DNA from: Acidimicrobiaceae bacterium
GTDB taxonomy: Bacteria > Actinomycetota > Acidimicrobiia > Acidimicrobiales > Bog-793
NCBI GenBank assembly: GCA_003159795.1
Contig: PLPK01000081.1
Location: 1 to 59,312 of the forward strand
DNA length: 59,312 nt
Reading direction: 5' to 3'
The notes beneath the pieces were generated by a model. That model saw nothing but the letters and a program-made list of their open reading frames with translations, was not told the origin of the DNA and did not search any database. A program made the position numbers and the translations under genes. The stretch's first letter is position 1. Each line of letters starts with the position of its first letter. Positions 42,687 to 52,242 of this stretch are shown piece by piece.

Positions 42687-43798
42687 CGGTGGGCTTCCAT
42701 GAGGCGGGCGAATTCGGCGAAGAGGTAGCGGGCGTCGTGCGGCCCCGGCCCCGCCTCCGGGTGGTACTGGACACTGAAGGCGGGGATGTCGCGGCAGGCG
42801 AGGCCCTCGACGACCTGGTCGTTCAGGTTGATATGAGAGATCGCGGCGCCGGCGATCGAGTCCGCGCGGACCGCGTAGCCATGGTTCTGGCTCGTCACCT
42901 CGACCGTCCCCGTCGCCAGGCGCCGCACCGGATGGTTGGCGCCGTGGTGGCCGAAGGGGAGCTTGTAGGTCTCGGCCCCGAGCGCCGCGCCGAGCAGCTG
43001 GTGGCCGAGGCAGACCCCGAAGACGGGGACCTCGCCGAGGAACCGCCGCACCACCGTGACGAGGTGGCCGAGGGCCGCCGGGTCGCCGGGGCCGTTCGAG
43101 AAGAACACGCCGTCGGGCCGCCGGGCGAGGACCTCCCCCGGCTGAGTCCCGGCGGGCACGACCTCGACCGAGGCGATCCTGGCGAGCTGCGACAGGATCG
43201 AACGCTTGATCCCGAAGTCGTAGGCGACGACCCGGAGCGGCCCGCCGGCGACCTCGTAGGGGGTCGCCGTGGTCACCCCGGCGACGAGGTCCTGGCCCTC
43301 GGTCCCGGGTTCGGCTGCCGCCGCCGCCAGCAGCTCCGCCCGGCCGGCGACGCCGAAGGCACAGGGCATCGCACCGGCCTCGCGCACGTGGCGGGTGAGC
43401 CGCCGGGTGTCCACCGCGGTCAGTCCGCCGATGCCGGCGGCGGTGAGGTACGACTCGAGGTCCCCCGTGGCGCGCCAGCTGCTCGGCCGGCCCGGCAGGT
43501 CGCGCACGACGATCCCGCGGCAGAAGGGGCGGCGTGACTCGTCGTCGGCGGCGGTGACCCCGTAGTTGCCGATGTGCGGGTAGGTGAAGGCGATCACCTG
43601 CCCCGCGTACGACGGGTCGGAGATGATCTCCTGGTAACCGGACATCGCCGTGTTGAAGACCAGTTCGCCGGACTGCACCGGCGGACCCCCGACCGCCGTG
43701 ACACCGATCGCCTCACCCTCGAAAGTCGTCCCGTCGGCGAGCACCAGCAGCCCCGGCGGGCGGGACCGCACCCCGGCGCGGCCGCTCGCCGGCGTCAA
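42683..43798 (-). CDS. carA: Carbamoyl phosphate synthase small subunit
   Basis: CarA is the glutamine amidotransferase that feeds ammonia to CarB. The 371-residue protein has [20 protein letters not shown] in the N-terminal domain and the triad [12 protein letters not shown] (nucleophile Cys) with [14 protein letters not shown] (His, Glu). The start is a TTG overlapping the pyrC stop as TTGA. It is coupled to carB by a GTGA overlap. Confidence 0.96.
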
Positions 43799-45141
43799 CG
43801 CTGGGCCCTCCCGTCGACGACGACCGGATCGCCCGCGAGCACCGTGTGGCGGACCCGGCCCGACAGGCGCATCCCGTCGTACGGCGAGTTCTGCGAGCGG
43901 CTCGCCGTGGCGCGGCGATCGACGGTCCAGGCCTCCGTCGGGTCAAAGACGCAGAGGTGGGCATGGCCCCCCGGCGCGATCGGGCCGCCGTGTCCGTGGT
44001 CCCAGTCCAGCCCGGCGAGTGCTGCAGGGCGCCACGACACCATGGCGAACAGCTCGACGAGGCCGAGCGGGGCGTCCTCCCCCGGTCCGGCGACGAAAGC
44101 GTCCCAGACGAGGGCAAGGGCCGTCTCCAGCCCGATCATCCCCGGCGGGGCGTCGGCGAACGGCGCCTTCTTGCGCTCCGCGGTGTGCGGGGCGTGATCG
44201 GTCGCGATGGCGTCGATCAGCCCCTGGCGGCACGCCGCCCGCAGCGCCGCCCCGTCGCTCGCGCTGCGCAACGGCGGGGCGACCTTGAAAAGCGGATCTC
44301 CCGAGGCGGCGGAGGCATCGGTGAGGACGAGATGGTGCGGCGTCGCCTCCGCTGTCACTGGCAGGCCCGCCGCCTTCGCCGCCCGCACGAGCTCGACCGA
44401 GCCGGCGGTCGACACGTGGAGGAAGTGCATCGGCGCGCCGGTCCGGCGCACGAGCGCGAGGTCCCGGGCGAGCATCGCCTCCTCGGCCGCGGCCGGCTGG
44501 CCGGGGATCCCGAACCGGCGGGACCAGGCGCCGTCGTGCATGAGACCACCTGCGGTGAGCGTGTCGTCCTGGCAGTGCTCGGCGAGGACGACCCCGAGCG
44601 GGCCGGCGGCCTCGAGAGCCCGGCGCAGCACGTCGCCGTCCTGGACGCCGGAGCCGTCGTCGGTGAAGAGCCGCACGCCGAGCGCGGTCATCTCGGCGAG
44701 CGGCACCACCTCTCTCCCGGCACGCCCGATGGTGATGGCCCCCGCGACGGCGACGTCGGCACAGGCTCCGCGGGCGAGCTCCTGCACGTAGCGCACGGCC
44801 GCCGCCGAGTCGGTCGCCGGGTCGGTGTTCGGCATGGCGACGACCGCGGTGTAACCACCGAGCGCCGCCGCGCGCGTCCCGGTCTCCACCGTCTCCGCCG
44901 CCTCACCGCCGGGCTCGCGCAGGTGCGTGTGGATGTCGACGAGCCCAGGCGCGACGATGCAGCCCGAGGCCTCGAGCACCGTCGTCCCGAGGGGGTAGGC
45001 GATCCCCTCGCCGACAGCGACAATCCGGCCGTCCTCCACGAGCACGTCACCGCGACGGAGCCCGGTCGAGTCGACGACGGTCCCGCCGCGCACGACGACG
45101 CGCCGCCTGCCGCGGCGTGGGGATCTTCTTCGCTCAGGCAC
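43795..45141 (-). CDS. pyrC: Dihydroorotase
   Basis: PyrC closes carbamoyl aspartate to dihydroorotate. The 448-residue protein has the metal site [10 protein letters not shown], histidines in [10 protein letters not shown] and FLHVSTAGS, and the ATDHAPH motif with the catalytic Asp, all features of an active type I enzyme. AAGGAGG four bases before the GTG sets the start. It follows pyrR after only 78 bases, where pyrB would normally stand. Confidence 0.96.
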   Translation of the reverse strand: MPERRRSPRRGRRRVVVRGGTVVDSTGLRRGDVLVEDGRIVAVGEGIAYPLGTTVLEASGCIVAPGLVDIHTHLREPGGEAAETVETGTRAAALGGYTAVVAMPNTDPATDSAAAVRYVQELARGACADVAVAGAITIGRAGREVVPLAEMTALGVRLFTDDGSGVQDGDVLRRALEAAGPLGVVLAEHCQDDTLTAGGLMHDGAWSRRFGIPGQPAAAEEAMLARDLALVRRTGAPMHFLHVSTAGSVELVRAAKAAGLPVTAEATPHHLVLTDASAASGDPLFKVAPPLRSASDGAALRAACRQGLIDAIATDHAPHTAERKKAPFADAPPGMIGLETALALVWDAFVAGPGEDAPLGLVELFAMVSWRPAALAGLDWDHGHGGPIAPGGHAHLCVFDPTEAWTVDRRATASRSQNSPYDGMRLSGRVRHTVLAGDPVVVDGRAQR

Positions 45142-45219
45142 CGCGCCTCCTTCGCCGGACCGGCGGGCCGACCTCTCGCCCAGAAAGGACCGGGAGCGGA
45201 CGATGGCCGGGCGCGGGAA

Positions 45220-46270
<1,051 letters not shown>

Positions 46271-46648
46271 TCACCGGGGTCGGACGGTGGATCGAGGCTT
46301 AGAGCCCACGAGGAAACGGCTCACCGTCGCGAACTGCTCGGGAACGATCCGCCACCACGTCCACCTGCCGTGCTTCTTGCCCACGATCAGGCCAGCCTCG
46401 GCGAGCACGCGCGTGTGATGCGAGATCGTCGACTGGCTCCTGCCCACTGGCTCTTCCAGGTTGCAACTGCACACTTCGCCGGAAGTCGCGATGATCGAGA
46501 GAAGTCGCAACCGCACGGGGTCCGCCAGAGCAGCGAGGACCAGGGCGAGTTGGATCGACTCCCCCTCGCTCAGCGGGCCCTCGGCGAGAGGTGCGCAGCA
46601 TGCCGCGTGACCGGCCGAGGACACCTTCTTCGGTGAGACCACTGCCAA
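46271..46648 (-). CDS. arsR: ArsR family arsenite-responsive repressor
   Basis: The 125-residue winged-helix repressor has ALADPVRLRLLSIIATSG, the arsenic-binding EVCSCNLEEPVG (C60, C62), and the recognition helix SQSTISHHTRVLAEAGLI. An extra Cys pair (C17, C18) near the N-terminus could add a third ligand, as in some non-classical ArsR proteins. The start is a TTG with AGGAGG five bases before it. It is divergent from the other ars genes and ends in a basic tail. Binding of arsenite should release it from the palindrome in the shared promoter region. Confidence 0.92.
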   Translation of the reverse strand: MAVVSPKKVSSAGHAACCAPLAEGPLSEGESIQLALVLAALADPVRLRLLSIIATSGEVCSCNLEEPVGRSQSTISHHTRVLAEAGLIVGKKHGRWTWWRIVPEQFATVSRFLVGSKPRSTVRPR

Positions 46649-46663
46649 GGTGCCCTCCTGACA

Positions 46664-46700
46664 TTGACATCTGTCGATCTGAACGCCATACTTCAGATCG
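46664..46700 (+). promoter_or_regulatory. ars promoter with ArsR-type palindrome
   Basis: TTGACA (46664-46669), 17 bases, then CATACT (46687-46692) make a near-consensus promoter for the plus-strand ars genes. A perfect palindrome CGATCTGAA (46675-46683) / TTCAGATCG (46692-46700), 8 bases apart, covers the spacer and -10 box and also lies before arsR. It is an apt operator for repression of both directions. Confidence 0.75.
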
Positions 46701-46726
46701 ACGCTCATCAATCTAGCAAAGGACCC

Positions 46727-47236
46727 ATGGCCCAGAAGCCGCGCGAGCTGCGCACCCCGATCGACCCGGTCTCGCGGTCCGCGCCGTCGCCGCGCCCCGG
46801 GACCGGACAGGGGGTCGGGGGCAGGAAGGCACTGGCGGAGTTCCTCGGGACCGCGCTCCTCGTCACCGCGATCGTCGGATCGGGCATCGCGGCCCAGCGC
46901 CTGTCTCCGGGTGACGTCGGGCTCAAACTGCTCGAGACCACTCTGGTGATCGCCGCCGCGCTCGCGGCGATCATCCTGGCGGTCGGCCCGGTGTCGGGGG
47001 GACACCTCAACCCCGTGACCACACTGGTCGACCGCTTCTTCGGCGGCGCGTCCTCTCAGGACGCCCCCGTCTACGGCGTCGCGCAGTTCGCCGGCATCGC
47101 GCCGGGCTCCACCGCCCCGGTCATGGGATTCGAGTTGATCGGTGGCGCGGTGGGCGCGTGCTGCATCGCCGCGCTCTACCCGAAGGTTCGCCCCGGCGCC
47201 CAAGATGCCGCCATTCCCCAGCCGGAGGCCCGATGA
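46727..47236 (+). CDS. Aquaglyceroporin (AqpS-like), internally shortened
   Basis: The 169-residue product has the first half of a MIP channel: EFLGTALLVTAIVGSGIAAQ (helix 1), helix 2, and the first pore loop SGGHLNPVTTLV, with NPV in place of NPA. After VYGVAQ it jumps to FAGIAPGSTAPVMGFELIGG, which matches the far end of the family (FAGIAP...). About 90 residues with helices 4-5 and the second NPA loop are missing, in frame. AAAGGA precedes the ATG. In other ars operons AqpS lets arsenite leave the cell after ArsC reduction. This copy is probably inactive, unless half-size units assemble. Confidence 0.75.
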   Translation: MAQKPRELRTPIDPVSRSAPSPRPGTGQGVGGRKALAEFLGTALLVTAIVGSGIAAQRLSPGDVGLKLLETTLVIAAALAAIILAVGPVSGGHLNPVTTLVDRFFGGASSQDAPVYGVAQFAGIAPGSTAPVMGFELIGGAVGACCIAALYPKVRPGAQDAAIPQPEAR

Positions 47237-47637
47237 CAAGGCAGAAGCCCGTGGTGCTCTTCGTGTGCGTGCACAACGCCGGCCGGTCGCAGATGGCCGC
47301 CGCGCTGCTCGCCCGTCACGCGGGCGACCGGGTGACCATCCGCTCGGCGGGTTCGGAGCCTGCCGATCAGCTGAATCCGGCGGTCGTCGAGGCGATGCGG
47401 GAGGTCGGCATCGACATCGCAGCCGAGAAGCCGAAGCTGCTGACCGGCGAACTCGCGCAGGACGCCGACGTCGTCATCACGATGGGGTGTGGTGACACCT
47501 GTCCCGTCTTCCCGGGCAAGCGCTACCTGGACTGGGAACTCGACGATCCCGCCGGGCTCGGACTCGACGAGGTTCGCCCGATCCGCGAGAAGATCGACGC
47601 GAAGGTGCGCGCCCTCGCCGCGGAAATCGTCCCGTGA
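47233..47637 (+). CDS. arsC: Arsenate reductase, low-molecular-weight phosphatase fold
   Basis: The 134-residue protein has the phosphatase loop FVCVHNAGRSQ (C12, C-x5-R) and the redox cysteines C86 and C90 in TMGCGDTCPVFPGKR. This matches the Cys triad of thioredoxin- or mycothiol-linked ArsC. It reduces arsenate to arsenite. The ATG overlaps the aquaglyceroporin stop as ATGA, so the two are coupled. Confidence 0.93.
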   Translation: MTRQKPVVLFVCVHNAGRSQMAAALLARHAGDRVTIRSAGSEPADQLNPAVVEAMREVGIDIAAEKPKLLTGELAQDADVVITMGCGDTCPVFPGKRYLDWELDDPAGLGLDEVRPIREKIDAKVRALAAEIVP

Positions 47638-47701
47638 GACCCACGGACCCATTGGCGTCCGCTCCCGGGCCAGAACCGTTCACCGTACCGAGGAGGCCGA
47701 G

Positions 47702-48538
47702 ATGACGACGCAGGACGCAGACCAGTTGAGGGAGGCAGTGCGGGCGCGTTATGCCGAGGCGGCCCGCTCCGTGCAGGCTCCGTGCTGCGGCCCGGCCGGC
47801 GCAACAGAGGGGGTGTTCGGCCGCACGCTCTACGGAGAGGATGTGTCCGCCGCCGTGCCCGAAGGGGCGCTGGCCGTCTCGCTCGGTTGTGGCAACCCGA
47901 CATTGCTCGCCGATCTCCGCCCCGGCGAGGTCGTCCTCGACCTCGGTTCGGGCGGGGGCATCGACGTCCTTTTGTCGGCCCGCCGGGTCGCGCCGGACGG
48001 CTTCGCCTACGGCCTCGACATGACACCGGAGATGCTGGAGCTCGCGCGGCGCAACCAGACCGAGGCAGGTGTCACGAACGCCGAGTTCCTCGCGGGCACG
48101 ATCGAGGCGGTCCCGCTCCCAGACCGCTCGGTCGACGTCATCATCTCGAACTGCGTCGTCAACCTGTCCGCCGACAAGCCCACCGTCTTCCGGGAGGCGT
48201 TCCGGGTGCTCCGGCCAGGCGGGAGGGTGGCGATCTCCGACGTGGTGATGCGCCGGGCGCTGCCCGATTCTCTGCAGCGGCTGGTTGGCCTCTGGACGGG
48301 GTGTATCGCCGGAGCGCTCCCCGAGGACGACTACCGGCGGGAACTCGAACTCGCCGGCTTCGTCGAGGTCGAGATCAGCCCGACCAACGTCTACGACCGC
48401 GACAGACTCGCCCGCATGGTCCAAGAGGTGTCCGAGTCGGCGGAAGCCCCGAGCGCAGACGACCTCGAAGCGACGATCGCCGCGCTCGACGGCGCGGTGA
48501 TGAGCGCCTACATCCGGGCTGCCAAGCCGGGCCTGTAG
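47702..48538 (+). CDS. arsM: Arsenite S-adenosylmethionine methyltransferase
   Basis: The 278-residue protein has the SAM site VLDLGSGGGIDVLL and the cysteines expected of ArsM: the CC pair (C28, C29), C63 in SLGCGNP, C151 in ISNCVVNL and C201 in TGCIAGAL. It would methylate arsenite to volatile or more oxidisable species. GAGGAGG five bases before the ATG sets the start. It follows arsC after 64 bases and ends 22 bases short of the convergent purM-like gene. Confidence 0.93.
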   Translation: MTTQDADQLREAVRARYAEAARSVQAPCCGPAGATEGVFGRTLYGEDVSAAVPEGALAVSLGCGNPTLLADLRPGEVVLDLGSGGGIDVLLSARRVAPDGFAYGLDMTPEMLELARRNQTEAGVTNAEFLAGTIEAVPLPDRSVDVIISNCVVNLSADKPTVFREAFRVLRPGGRVAISDVVMRRALPDSLQRLVGLWTGCIAGALPEDDYRRELELAGFVEVEISPTNVYDRDRLARMVQEVSESAEAPSADDLEATIAALDGAVMSAYIRAAKPGL

Positions 48539-48560
48539 GGCCCCTGGCGCCCGGCGGCTC

Positions 48561-49661
48561 TCAACGCAGTTGGAGGTCCCGCGCCGCGTACTCGATCCCG
48601 AGCGGCTCGAGGACGACCCGACGTGGCCCGGGCTCCACGCTTCCGGCCACGAGGGCGGTTAGCCCGAGACCCTCGGCGGCCTCGACGACCTGCGCGCCCG
48701 ACCCCGCCGCGACGTAGCAGGCGAACCCCGCTCCCATGTTGAGGGTTGCATAGGCCTCGGAGGCCGACAACCCCGCTTTCTCGGCGAGGAAGCCGAGAAG
48801 TTCGGGCACCTCGGGCAGCCGTTCGATCCGGTACGTGAGCTCCCGGTCGGCACGCATGAGCTTGCGCAACCCGTGCCCGGTGATGTGGCTGAGGTAGTGC
48901 ACGGCGACACCCCGGGCCAGGAGCTGCTCGACGAGCCCGACGTAGATGACGCCCGAGTCGAGCGCGGCCTCGCCGAACAGCCGGCCCGAGGCGAGCGGCT
49001 CAGCCAGGCCGAGCTCGAGCCGGCACGCGACGGCGCGCACGAGGGAAGCCCCGTTCTGGTGGAGTCCGCATGAGGAGACGAGCACGATCTCGTCGCCAGC
49101 CGCGAGTGTCCCGCCGAGCAGCGGCTCGATGCCTGCGGGCACGACGCCGACGACCGCCGCGGCGAGGTCGATCCCGTCCGGGACGACGAGTCCCGAGAGC
49201 GTCGGCGACTCACCTCCTCCCCAGGCGGCACCGCAGTCGCCACAGGCCCGCGCGAACCCGTCGACGAGCGAGGCGTGCCGGGTCCCCGCGTACCAGGACG
49301 CCGCGCCGGTCGCGAAGTAGGCGTTGACGACGAGGGGCAGCGCGCCGACGCAACAGCAGTCGTTCACCGCCGCGGCGACGGTGTCGTAGCCCGCGCTGTC
49401 GTACCGGTCCACGCCGGTCACCGCCTCGAAGTCGCGCGCGATGAGCGACTTCGTCCCCAGGCACTCGAGGACGAAGGCGTAGCTGGCGTCACCGACCCGG
49501 ACGACCGTGGCCGGCTCGCCGCGGCTGGCGTCGTCGACCACGGCGCCGCGGGTCGCGGGGTTCGACGACGTCGCCCGGGCGGCGGCAACCGCCCGGCGCT
49601 TGGCGGCGTCGAGGGTCGTGTAGTCGACGCCGGCCTCGGCATACGGGTCGCGCGTGCTCAC
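48561..49661 (-). CDS. purM: AIR synthase-like protein (PurM type, divergent)
   Basis: The 366-residue protein begins DPYAEAGVDY, as PurM does. It keeps AAVNDCCCVGALPLVVNAYFA, GGESPTLSG (GGE motif) and YLSHITGHGLRKLMR, the family's H-I-T-G-G-G-L region. The usual D-G-V-G-T-K metal/ATP loop reads ECLGTK, so the Asp is replaced by Glu and a Cys intrudes, with a C-C-C run further on. It is either a diverged PurM or a related AIR-synthase-fold enzyme. The GTG overlaps the nusB stop as GTGA, placing it last in the aro-efp-nusB operon. Confidence 0.75.
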   Translation of the reverse strand: MSTRDPYAEAGVDYTTLDAAKRRAVAAARATSSNPATRGAVVDDASRGEPATVVRVGDASYAFVLECLGTKSLIARDFEAVTGVDRYDSAGYDTVAAAVNDCCCVGALPLVVNAYFATGAASWYAGTRHASLVDGFARACGDCGAAWGGGESPTLSGLVVPDGIDLAAAVVGVVPAGIEPLLGGTLAAGDEIVLVSSCGLHQNGASLVRAVACRLELGLAEPLASGRLFGEAALDSGVIYVGLVEQLLARGVAVHYLSHITGHGLRKLMRADRELTYRIERLPEVPELLGFLAEKAGLSASEAYATLNMGAGFACYVAAGSGAQVVEAAEGLGLTALVAGSVEPGPRRVVLEPLGIEYAARDLQLR

Positions 49662-50095
49662 GACGGGAGCGGACCGGTCTCGGCGGCGATCGCGGCGAGG
49701 ACTGCGTTCACGAAGCTTCCCGACTCGTCGGTCGAGAACTCCCCGGCGAGCTCGACCGCCTCGTCGATCGCCACCGCCAGCGGGACCTCACCGCCGAAGG
49801 CGATCTCGAAGGTTCCGATCCGCAGCAGCTGCCGGTCGATCGCCGGCAGCCGGTCGGTCGCCCAGGCGGTGGCGTGGGCGCCGATCAGCGCGTCGATCGC
49901 GGCGAGGTGAAGCCCCACGCCGCGCACGAGGGCCACGGCGTAGGCATCGGGCGCGACCGGGAGCTCATCCAGGACCGAGGCGGGCGCGAGCCCCTTCGTC
50001 TCGGCCTCGTAGAGCAGGTCGAGCGCCCGCTCGCGGGCGCGCCGGCGGGCGCCGGTGGTCGACGTGCCCTTGCTACGCCCTCGTGAGGTACTCAC
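49658..50095 (-). CDS. nusB: Transcription antitermination protein NusB
   Basis: NusB joins NusE in rRNA antitermination. The 145-residue helical protein has RRRARERALDLLYEAE at the start, IDRQLLRIGTFEIAF and VAIDEAVELAGEFSTDESGSF near the end, all family hallmarks. The GTG start overlaps the efp 3' end by 23 bases; a later start is possible but would trim the basic N-terminus. It follows efp as in most actinobacteria. Confidence 0.93.
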   Translation of the reverse strand: MSTSRGRSKGTSTTGARRRARERALDLLYEAETKGLAPASVLDELPVAPDAYAVALVRGVGLHLAAIDALIGAHATAWATDRLPAIDRQLLRIGTFEIAFGGEVPLAVAIDEAVELAGEFSTDESGSFVNAVLAAIAAETGPLPS

Positions 50096-50633
50096 CGGAC
50101 CGGGTGTCGATTTTGATTCGGTCGCCCGGATTGACGAACAGCGGCACCGAGACGACGAGCCCGGTCTCGGTCGTCGCCGGCTTGCGGGCGCCCGAGACGC
50201 GGTCGCCCTGCATGCCTGGCTCGGTCCCGGTGATCTCGAGCTCGACGGCGGCGGGCAGCTCGACGTCGACGATCTCGGTCTCGTAGAGCATGAGGATGAC
50301 GGAGTTCCCCACCTTCAGGTACGAGGCGGCGGTGCCGAGCGTCGCGGCGGGGACGGTCATCTGGTCGAACGAAATGTTGTCCATGAACACGTAGTCGGCC
50401 CCGTCGCGGTAAAGGAACTGCATCTCGCGCTTGTCGATCACCGCCTGCTCCACGCGTTCGTCCGCACGGAAGGTGCGCTCCACGACCGCCTTGTTCCGCA
50501 GGTTGCGGAGCTTGGTGCGCACGAAAGCGCCACCCTTGCCAGGCTTCACATGCTGAAACTCGACCACCTCGTAGAGCCCGTCCGCGAGGTCGAGCGCCAT
50601 CCCGTTCTTGAAGTCGTTCGTCGAAAGAGCCAT
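50073..50633 (-). CDS. efp: Elongation factor P
   Basis: EF-P helps ribosomes pass proline runs. The 186-residue protein has domain I with HVKPGKGGAF, where K33 at the loop tip is the residue modified in some bacteria. It also has FMDNISFDQM and the C-terminal signature SVPLFVNPGDRIKIDTRSGEY. No modification enzyme is seen in the window. ATG overlaps the pepP stop as TGATG. Confidence 0.96.
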   Translation of the reverse strand: MALSTNDFKNGMALDLADGLYEVVEFQHVKPGKGGAFVRTKLRNLRNKAVVERTFRADERVEQAVIDKREMQFLYRDGADYVFMDNISFDQMTVPAATLGTAASYLKVGNSVILMLYETEIVDVELPAAVELEITGTEPGMQGDRVSGARKPATTETGLVVSVPLFVNPGDRIKIDTRSGEYLTRA

Positions 50634-51787
50634 CAGAGCTCGTAGTCCTTTGTCGTCTTGGAGAGCGCGCGGTGTCCGGAAAAGGTCACGACCACGGTGT
50701 CCTCGATGCGCACGCCGCCGTGGTCGACGCGATACGCCCCCGGTTCGACCGTGACAACGGCGCCCTCCGCGAGCACGTCCCCGGATCCGGCGGCGAGCAC
50801 CGGGGCCTCGTGGATGTCGAGCCCGACGCCGTGGCCGGTCGAGTGCGAGAACACCTCGGCAAGCCCCGCCGCGGCGAGCGACTTGCGGCAGGCCTCGTCG
50901 ACGGCTCCGCCGGTCACCCCCGCCGCGACGGCTATCAGCCCGGCCCGCTGGGAGGCCGCCACGGCGGCGAGCAGCTCGGCGGAGGCCGGCGACGGCTCAC
51001 CGATGCACACGGTGCGCGTCATGTCCGAGTGGTAGCCGTCGTAGAGAGCACCGAAGTCGACGACGACGAGATCGCCGGGCGAGATGACGCGGTCCGTCGG
51101 CTGGGCGTGGGGCATCGCGCCGTTCGGCCCGCTCGCGACGATCGACTCGAACGACGCTCCGGCGGCCCCCCGGCGGCGCATCTCGAACTCGAGCTCGGCC
51201 GCGAACTCCGCCTCGCTCACGCCCTCCGTGAGGCGCTGCTTGGTCTGGGCGAAGGCGACGTCGGCGATCTCGCAGGCCCGTTCGATGCGCGCGATCTCCC
51301 CGGCGTCCTTCACGACGCGCAGCGCCTCGACGAAACCGGTCGTCGGGACGAGCTCGAGCTTCACCGTCGCGGCGAGCTCGCTCTGCCACGCCCAGGTGAC
51401 GGCCCTGGACTCGAGGGCGAGCCGCGCGAGCGAGCGGGTCGCGACCGCAACCGTCCTCATCTGCTTCGTCGATGCCGTGATCTGCTTCGTCGATGCCGCG
51501 ACCTCGAGGTCGGCGACGACACCGGCTGCCGCCATCTCGGCCGCGGCCTGGTCCTTGTAGCGCCCGTCGGTGATGAGCAACGCCCGCTTCGCGGTGACGA
51601 GCAGCATGGCGCTCGAGCCGGAGAACCCGCTCAGGTAGCGGACGTTGCTGAGTGACGTGACGAGGATCCCCCCGACGCGCTCCTGGCCGAGACGTTCGCG
51701 CAGCTTCGCGAGCCGCGCCGGGTAATCCATCGGCGCGAGCTCAGTCCCGGCTGCCTCCCCCATCTCCTTGATCGCTTCGACGGCCAT
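50633..51787 (-). CDS. pepP: Xaa-Pro aminopeptidase (M24 family)
   Basis: The 384-residue protein has a creatinase-like N-terminal domain (NVRYLSGFSGSSAMLL) and the pita-bread domain with metal ligands in VVDFGALYDGYHSDMTRTV, STGHGVGLDIHEAP, VTVEPGAY and GGVRIEDTVVV. It cleaves N-terminal residues before proline; PepQ-type dipeptidase activity cannot be excluded. A 7-residue tandem repeat lies at about residues 97-110. The gene sits between aroQ (two-base gap) and efp, the classic order. Confidence 0.92.
   Translation of the reverse strand: MAVEAIKEMGEAAGTELAPMDYPARLAKLRERLGQERVGGILVTSLSNVRYLSGFSGSSAMLLVTAKRALLITDGRYKDQAAAEMAAAGVVADLEVAASTKQITASTKQMRTVAVATRSLARLALESRAVTWAWQSELAATVKLELVPTTGFVEALRVVKDAGEIARIERACEIADVAFAQTKQRLTEGVSEAEFAAELEFEMRRRGAAGASFESIVASGPNGAMPHAQPTDRVISPGDLVVVDFGALYDGYHSDMTRTVCIGEPSPASAELLAAVAASQRAGLIAVAAGVTGGAVDEACRKSLAAAGLAEVFSHSTGHGVGLDIHEAPVLAAGSGDVLAEGAVVTVEPGAYRVDHGGVRIEDTVVVTFSGHRALSKTTKDYEL
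51459..51500 (-). repeat. Tandem 21-bp duplication inside pepP
   Basis: Two adjacent 21-base units (51459-51479 and 51480-51500) differ at one base. They encode STKQITA-STKQM in the linker between the N-terminal and catalytic domains and keep the frame, so the gene should remain functional. Confidence 0.8.
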
Positions 51788-51789
51788 CC

Positions 51790-52242
51790 CTACGCCTTCC
51801 CCTCTTCGACGAGTCGCGCCGCGGCCTCGACCGCCAGCTCATAACCGAGCCCTCCAAAACCCGCGATCACGCCGTCCGCAACCGGCGCGATGACCGACGT
51901 GCGGCGCCACGGCTCCCGCGAACTCGGGTGCGAGAGGTGAAGCTCGACGACCTTCCCGTCGAACGCCGCCAGCGCGTCGTGCAGCGACCAACCGTAGTGC
52001 GACAGGGCGCCCGCGTTGACGACGATCGCCGCGACCCGGCCGCGGGCCCCGTGCACGGCGGTGACGAGATCCCCCTCGTGCTCGCTCTGCATGTGCTCGA
52101 GCACGTATCCCAGCCGGCGGGCCGCGCCTTCGGCCCGGGCGACGTGATCGGCGAGCGTCGCCGTGCCGTAGATCGACGGCTCGCGTTCGCCCAGCAGCCC
52201 GAGGTTCGGTCCCGAGAGCAGCAACACGACGGGTTCAGTCAC
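51790..52242 (-). CDS. aroQ: 3-dehydroquinate dehydratase, type II
   Basis: AroQ dehydrates 3-dehydroquinate in the shikimate pathway. The 150-residue protein has the family opening GPNLGLLGEREPSIYG with the catalytic Tyr region, QSEHEGDLV, NAGALSHYGWSLHDAL and VELHLSHPSSREPWRRTS. Several near-invariant positions are changed: NLN to NLG, SNHEG to SEHEG, and HxSN to HLSH. AAGGAGG seven bases before the GTG sets the start, which overlaps the aroKB stop as GTGA. Context supports the function despite the changes. Confidence 0.88.
   Translation of the reverse strand: MTEPVVLLLSGPNLGLLGEREPSIYGTATLADHVARAEGAARRLGYVLEHMQSEHEGDLVTAVHGARGRVAAIVVNAGALSHYGWSLHDALAAFDGKVVELHLSHPSSREPWRRTSVIAPVADGVIAGFGGLGYELAVEAAARLVEEGKA

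Noticed and set aside
46271-48538. ars genes as part of a transposon
   Set aside because: No transposase, terminal inverted repeats or target-site duplication could be found at either side, although foreign origin remains possible.
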